Shown: one piece after another, positions 48,222-50,569 of the stretch
Numbering within the stretch: the first letter of the stretch is position 1
How the letters are laid out: the number at the start of each line of letters is the position of its first letter
DNA from: Terribacillus saccharophilus
Lineage (GTDB): Bacteria > Bacillota > Bacilli > Bacillales > Amphibacillaceae
Reading direction: 5' to 3'
DNA length: 50,569 nt
Assembly: GCF_002272745.1 (NCBI RefSeq)
Contig: NZ_NPBD01000008.1
Span: 1 to 50,569, forward strand
Made by a program: the position numbers and the translations under genes
Notes under the pieces: generated by a model
Database searches by the model: none
The model's input: only the letters and a program-made list of their open reading frames with translations
What the model was told of the DNA's origin: nothing

Positions 48222-50300
48222 TTGATAAAATCACTAGATCTTATAGAAAAAGCTAAATCAGGAGACAGAAATGTCCTCCGAAATAATAAATGGTTGCAGT
48301 ATTTATATCTTACGAAAGAGCAACATATCAATCTAGAACAGGTGGACTCACTCGAGAGGATGCCAGAAAATCCGATCCTGCCTTATGTGGAGCGCACATT
48401 ACTTGTTCTGAATGAAATGAATCTGCCATTGAAAGAGAAAAGCATTATTGAAGAGGTGCTGGTTTGGTCAGAAGTTGCAAAAGGCGGCATGAAGCACAAT
48501 AGAAGGATTTGGAGAGAGAGTGGCTTCCAACTCGACATACATAATATCGGCTCCGCCCAAATATACGCTGCAGAACAAATGAGTATACCGCTTCCCCAAC
48601 GAGATTTGGAGGTAGAAGAACTAATATATACCCTGATATTAACTCATGGATTAGTTGGTCAGTTTATACGAGGGGAGGTTCGCTATAAACAGGTACAGCC
48701 CTTGGTTCATTGGATTGAAGAACACAACAATTTAGACGTAAACATAGAAGTTATCCTCTATAAACTAAATCAATGCATTATCCAAGGTGTCTCGAGCGAC
48801 ATATGGGAAAAGGTGAAAGACGATACTGGGCGCTTCATTTCCTCGCTTGTGAATAAAGAACAAGTAAAAGAACTCCCGCTAAAAGTGAGGATAAGAAGAT
48901 TGCGACAATCCTCAATCGAAAAAGGGGAGAATTTTGATAAACACTATGATCAATACATGAAGAATGAGCAATTAAACAAATACATAGAAGGCTTCTTTAA
49001 GAAAACAGATTTGTGGTATATAGAATCTGCATTACAAGAATTTACACTGGAAGAGTTCTTAAAGATATTCATCCTCATATATCAAAAAATAAATCCACTT
49101 TCTATTCAGCAAGTGAGCTTTGAGTTCTTTATGAAGGATATTTACTATGACTACAGAGGTAAAAAATCTATTAACCTTTATAAGAAACGGATAATAGAAT
49201 CTTACTTGAATGAGTTCTCTCTAGAAGACCTTTTACAAGGAAAAAAACCAGTGAATGAGCATGTTCAGTTACAAACAGAACCAATGGACCTCTTAGGTCA
49301 AATTGTAGGTGTTCAATTTCGTTATTCAGCAGCTGGAGAAAAATTAATTGAGTTTTGCCAGGAAGCAGAAAAGTCTCCACATTATGAACGAGCTACCATT
49401 CTACTTTACGATTTCTTCGGATTCCGAAAAGATGCCTTTGATCGGCTGCAAAATGAACAAACATACCTGACAGATATGAATAATGGCCAAGACCATAAAA
49501 GGATCATTTCTGATTATGCTAAGGGTACATTGATGCTTGATATAGGTGCTGGCGGTGGAGTAATGCTAGATATCTTATCAGAGGATCACCCAGAAGCAGA
49601 GGTCGTGGGAATCGATGTCTCCACAAATGTTATAGAAGAACTGAACAGACGCAAAACTAGAGAAAATAAACGTTGGCAGGTAAAACAAGCGGATGCCTTG
49701 GAACTGAAAGAGTATTATGATCCAGGCAGTGTCGATACAATCGTCTTTTCCTCCATTCTGCACGAAATGTTTTCCTATATTCCGTACAAAGGGAAAAAGT
49801 TTAATCATGAAGTGATTATTCAAGCGCTAAAAAGTTCATTTGAAGTACTAAGTGATGGTGGCCGAATCATCATTCGGGATGGCATTATGACAGAGCCGAA
49901 AGATGAAATACGTTATCTTGAATTCAAGGATGAAAGAGGATATGAATTCTTTAAAAGATACGTCAAAGATTTTAAGGGTAGAGAGATAGCATATGAAGTT
50001 GTAAATGATGTACATATCAAACTGTCGGTTAATGATGCTATGGAGTTCCTCTATACCTACACATGGGGAGAAGAAGCTTATCCGCATGAAGTACAAGAAC
50101 AATTTGGGTACTTTACTCCATCGGAATATAAAAAGGCCGTAGAAGAAGCATTAGGAGACAAGGCTCGGATAATTGCATGTAAACATTACTTACAAGATGG
50201 ATATGAAGAGTTCCTCTCAACAAAAGTAAAAGTTATGGATGAACAAGGAGTAGAAGGTCTGCCCGACAGTACTTGCTTTATCGTAATTGAAAAAGCTTAA
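48222..50300 (+). CDS. Large two-part SAM-dependent methyltransferase
   Basis: A 692-residue protein. Residues about 430-600 form a class I methyltransferase: motif I LMLDIGAGGGVML (437-449), acidic motif VVGIDVS (461-467), QADALELKEYY and DTIVFSSILHEMFSY. Residues 1-420 are a mostly helical region I do not recognise; GGMKHNRRIWRESGFQLDIHNIGSAQIY (88-115) and LILTHGLVGQFIRGEVRY (138-155) look conserved and histidine-rich, perhaps an HD-like or nucleic-acid-binding module. The substrate is unknown. TTG 48222 follows GAAGGGGGAT at a long distance. The gene stands alone between a terminator and a repeat. Confidence 0.75.
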   Translation: MIKSLDLIEKAKSGDRNVLRNNKWLQYLYLTKEQHINLEQVDSLERMPENPILPYVERTLLVLNEMNLPLKEKSIIEEVLVWSEVAKGGMKHNRRIWRESGFQLDIHNIGSAQIYAAEQMSIPLPQRDLEVEELIYTLILTHGLVGQFIRGEVRYKQVQPLVHWIEEHNNLDVNIEVILYKLNQCIIQGVSSDIWEKVKDDTGRFISSLVNKEQVKELPLKVRIRRLRQSSIEKGENFDKHYDQYMKNEQLNKYIEGFFKKTDLWYIESALQEFTLEEFLKIFILIYQKINPLSIQQVSFEFFMKDIYYDYRGKKSINLYKKRIIESYLNEFSLEDLLQGKKPVNEHVQLQTEPMDLLGQIVGVQFRYSAAGEKLIEFCQEAEKSPHYERATILLYDFFGFRKDAFDRLQNEQTYLTDMNNGQDHKRIISDYAKGTLMLDIGAGGGVMLDILSEDHPEAEVVGIDVSTNVIEELNRRKTRENKRWQVKQADALELKEYYDPGSVDTIVFSSILHEMFSYIPYKGKKFNHEVIIQALKSSFEVLSDGGRIIIRDGIMTEPKDEIRYLEFKDERGYEFFKRYVKDFKGREIAYEVVNDVHIKLSVNDAMEFLYTYTWGEEAYPHEVQEQFGYFTPSEYKKAVEEALGDKARIIACKHYLQDGYEEFLSTKVKVMDEQGVEGLPDSTCFIVIEKA

Positions 50301-50310
50301 ACATAAAGAG

Positions 50311-50569
50311 GTTGGGACATAACTAAATTCCCATTGCTTAAAACCGAATGTTATTCTTGAGCGCCGCTTCGGCAGAACACTCCGCTTTCCACGGGCACGG
50401 CCTCAGCCTCCTCGTGGAAAGTTCACCACTGCGGGGTCTTCAGCTCGTGCTGTTCCCGTAGACAAGGAATACTTCGACAGCTTTACATCGCACGAAGAAA
50501 ATGGCTTGGTATTTTCGAGGAGTCACCGTGTTCTACCTACGCTAGGATGGATAACTAATCAAAAAGACC
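50311..50569. repeat. GC-rich dispersed-type intergenic repeat, cut by the window end
   Basis: It begins GAGGTTGGGACATAACTAAA and contains a clearly GC-richer core with CTTTCCACG (50385-50393) and CGTGGAAAG (50413-50421) as a perfect inverted repeat, GCCGCTTCGGC, and GGGGTCTTCAGCTCGTGCTG. I recall near-identical elements scattered between genes in many Bacillaceae genomes. It has no ORF. The right end may lie outside the window. Confidence 0.65.

Overview
The window looks like chromosomal DNA of a low-to-mid GC Bacillaceae. The evidence is the order 5S rRNA - tRNA - tsaE-tsaB-rimI-tsaD - YdiF-type ABC-F - rex, AGGAGG ribosome binding sites, T-run terminators, a lysine riboswitch, a SAM riboswitch, an ldh-lctP pair and a Rap-family TPR protein. 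A genus near Terribacillus is my guess from protein flavour only. I see no phage, transposase, CRISPR or plasmid functions. Most of the window is ordinary accessory chromosome: short transcription units, many divergent regulator/target pairs, and good terminators between them.

Layout. 1-550: end of an rRNA spacer, 5S, initiator tRNA-Met, tRNA-Asp. 0.5-7.3 kb: a degenerate PP2C-like protein, the t6A operon, a DnaA-box cluster between convergent tsaD and the ABC-F gene, and rex. 7.4-13.3 kb: FetAB-type ABC pair, stress protein, MFS exporter, iron alcohol dehydrogenase divergent from an HxlR regulator. 13.3-15.8 kb: a decayed small gene, then a Crp-family regulator with a monooxygenase-SDR operon; two near-identical operator/-10 arrangements tie them together. 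15.9-22.5 kb: LysE/LysR pair, Fur-box siderophore-binding lipoprotein, TauE permease, LacI regulator, DUF554 protein, helical-repeat protein. 22.7-28.6 kb: FAD oxidase, ldh-lctP with two Rex operators, HpaB-like flavin oxygenase. 28.7-32.5 kb: azlCD divergent from an XRE-cupin regulator, TudS-like protein, P-loop kinase, an XRE regulator with twin operators, YbaK.

32.8-35.2 kb: a tightly overlapping operon of GTP cyclohydrolase II, RibD and a HAD phosphatase, which on paper makes 5-amino-6-ribitylaminouracil but not riboflavin. 35.4-40.2 kb: Rap-like protein without a visible Phr gene, DoxX protein, lysine-riboswitch LysP, DegV. 40.3-43.2 kb: small membrane protein, transglutaminase-like protein, a SAM riboswitch in front of an M42-peptidase relative that has lost its metal ligands, and an isochorismatase-like hydrolase behind a short upstream ORF. 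43.3-46.8 kb: MerR-controlled CMD-cupin-merR operon, a second DoxX gene under a palindrome that fits both Rex and CcpA sites, and a VOC protein divergent from a WYL regulator. 46.9-50.3 kb: a complex leader (two short ORFs, competing hairpins) before a FusB-type EF-G-binding protein, then a 692-residue two-part methyltransferase. The window ends inside a GC-rich dispersed-type repeat.

The least explained systems are the Crp-SDR regulon, the 5-A-RU operon, the SAM-riboswitch pseudo-peptidase, the FusB leader, and the terminator that doubles as a promoter/operator at 31.35-31.41 kb. All calls were made by reading the sequence; no database search was possible.
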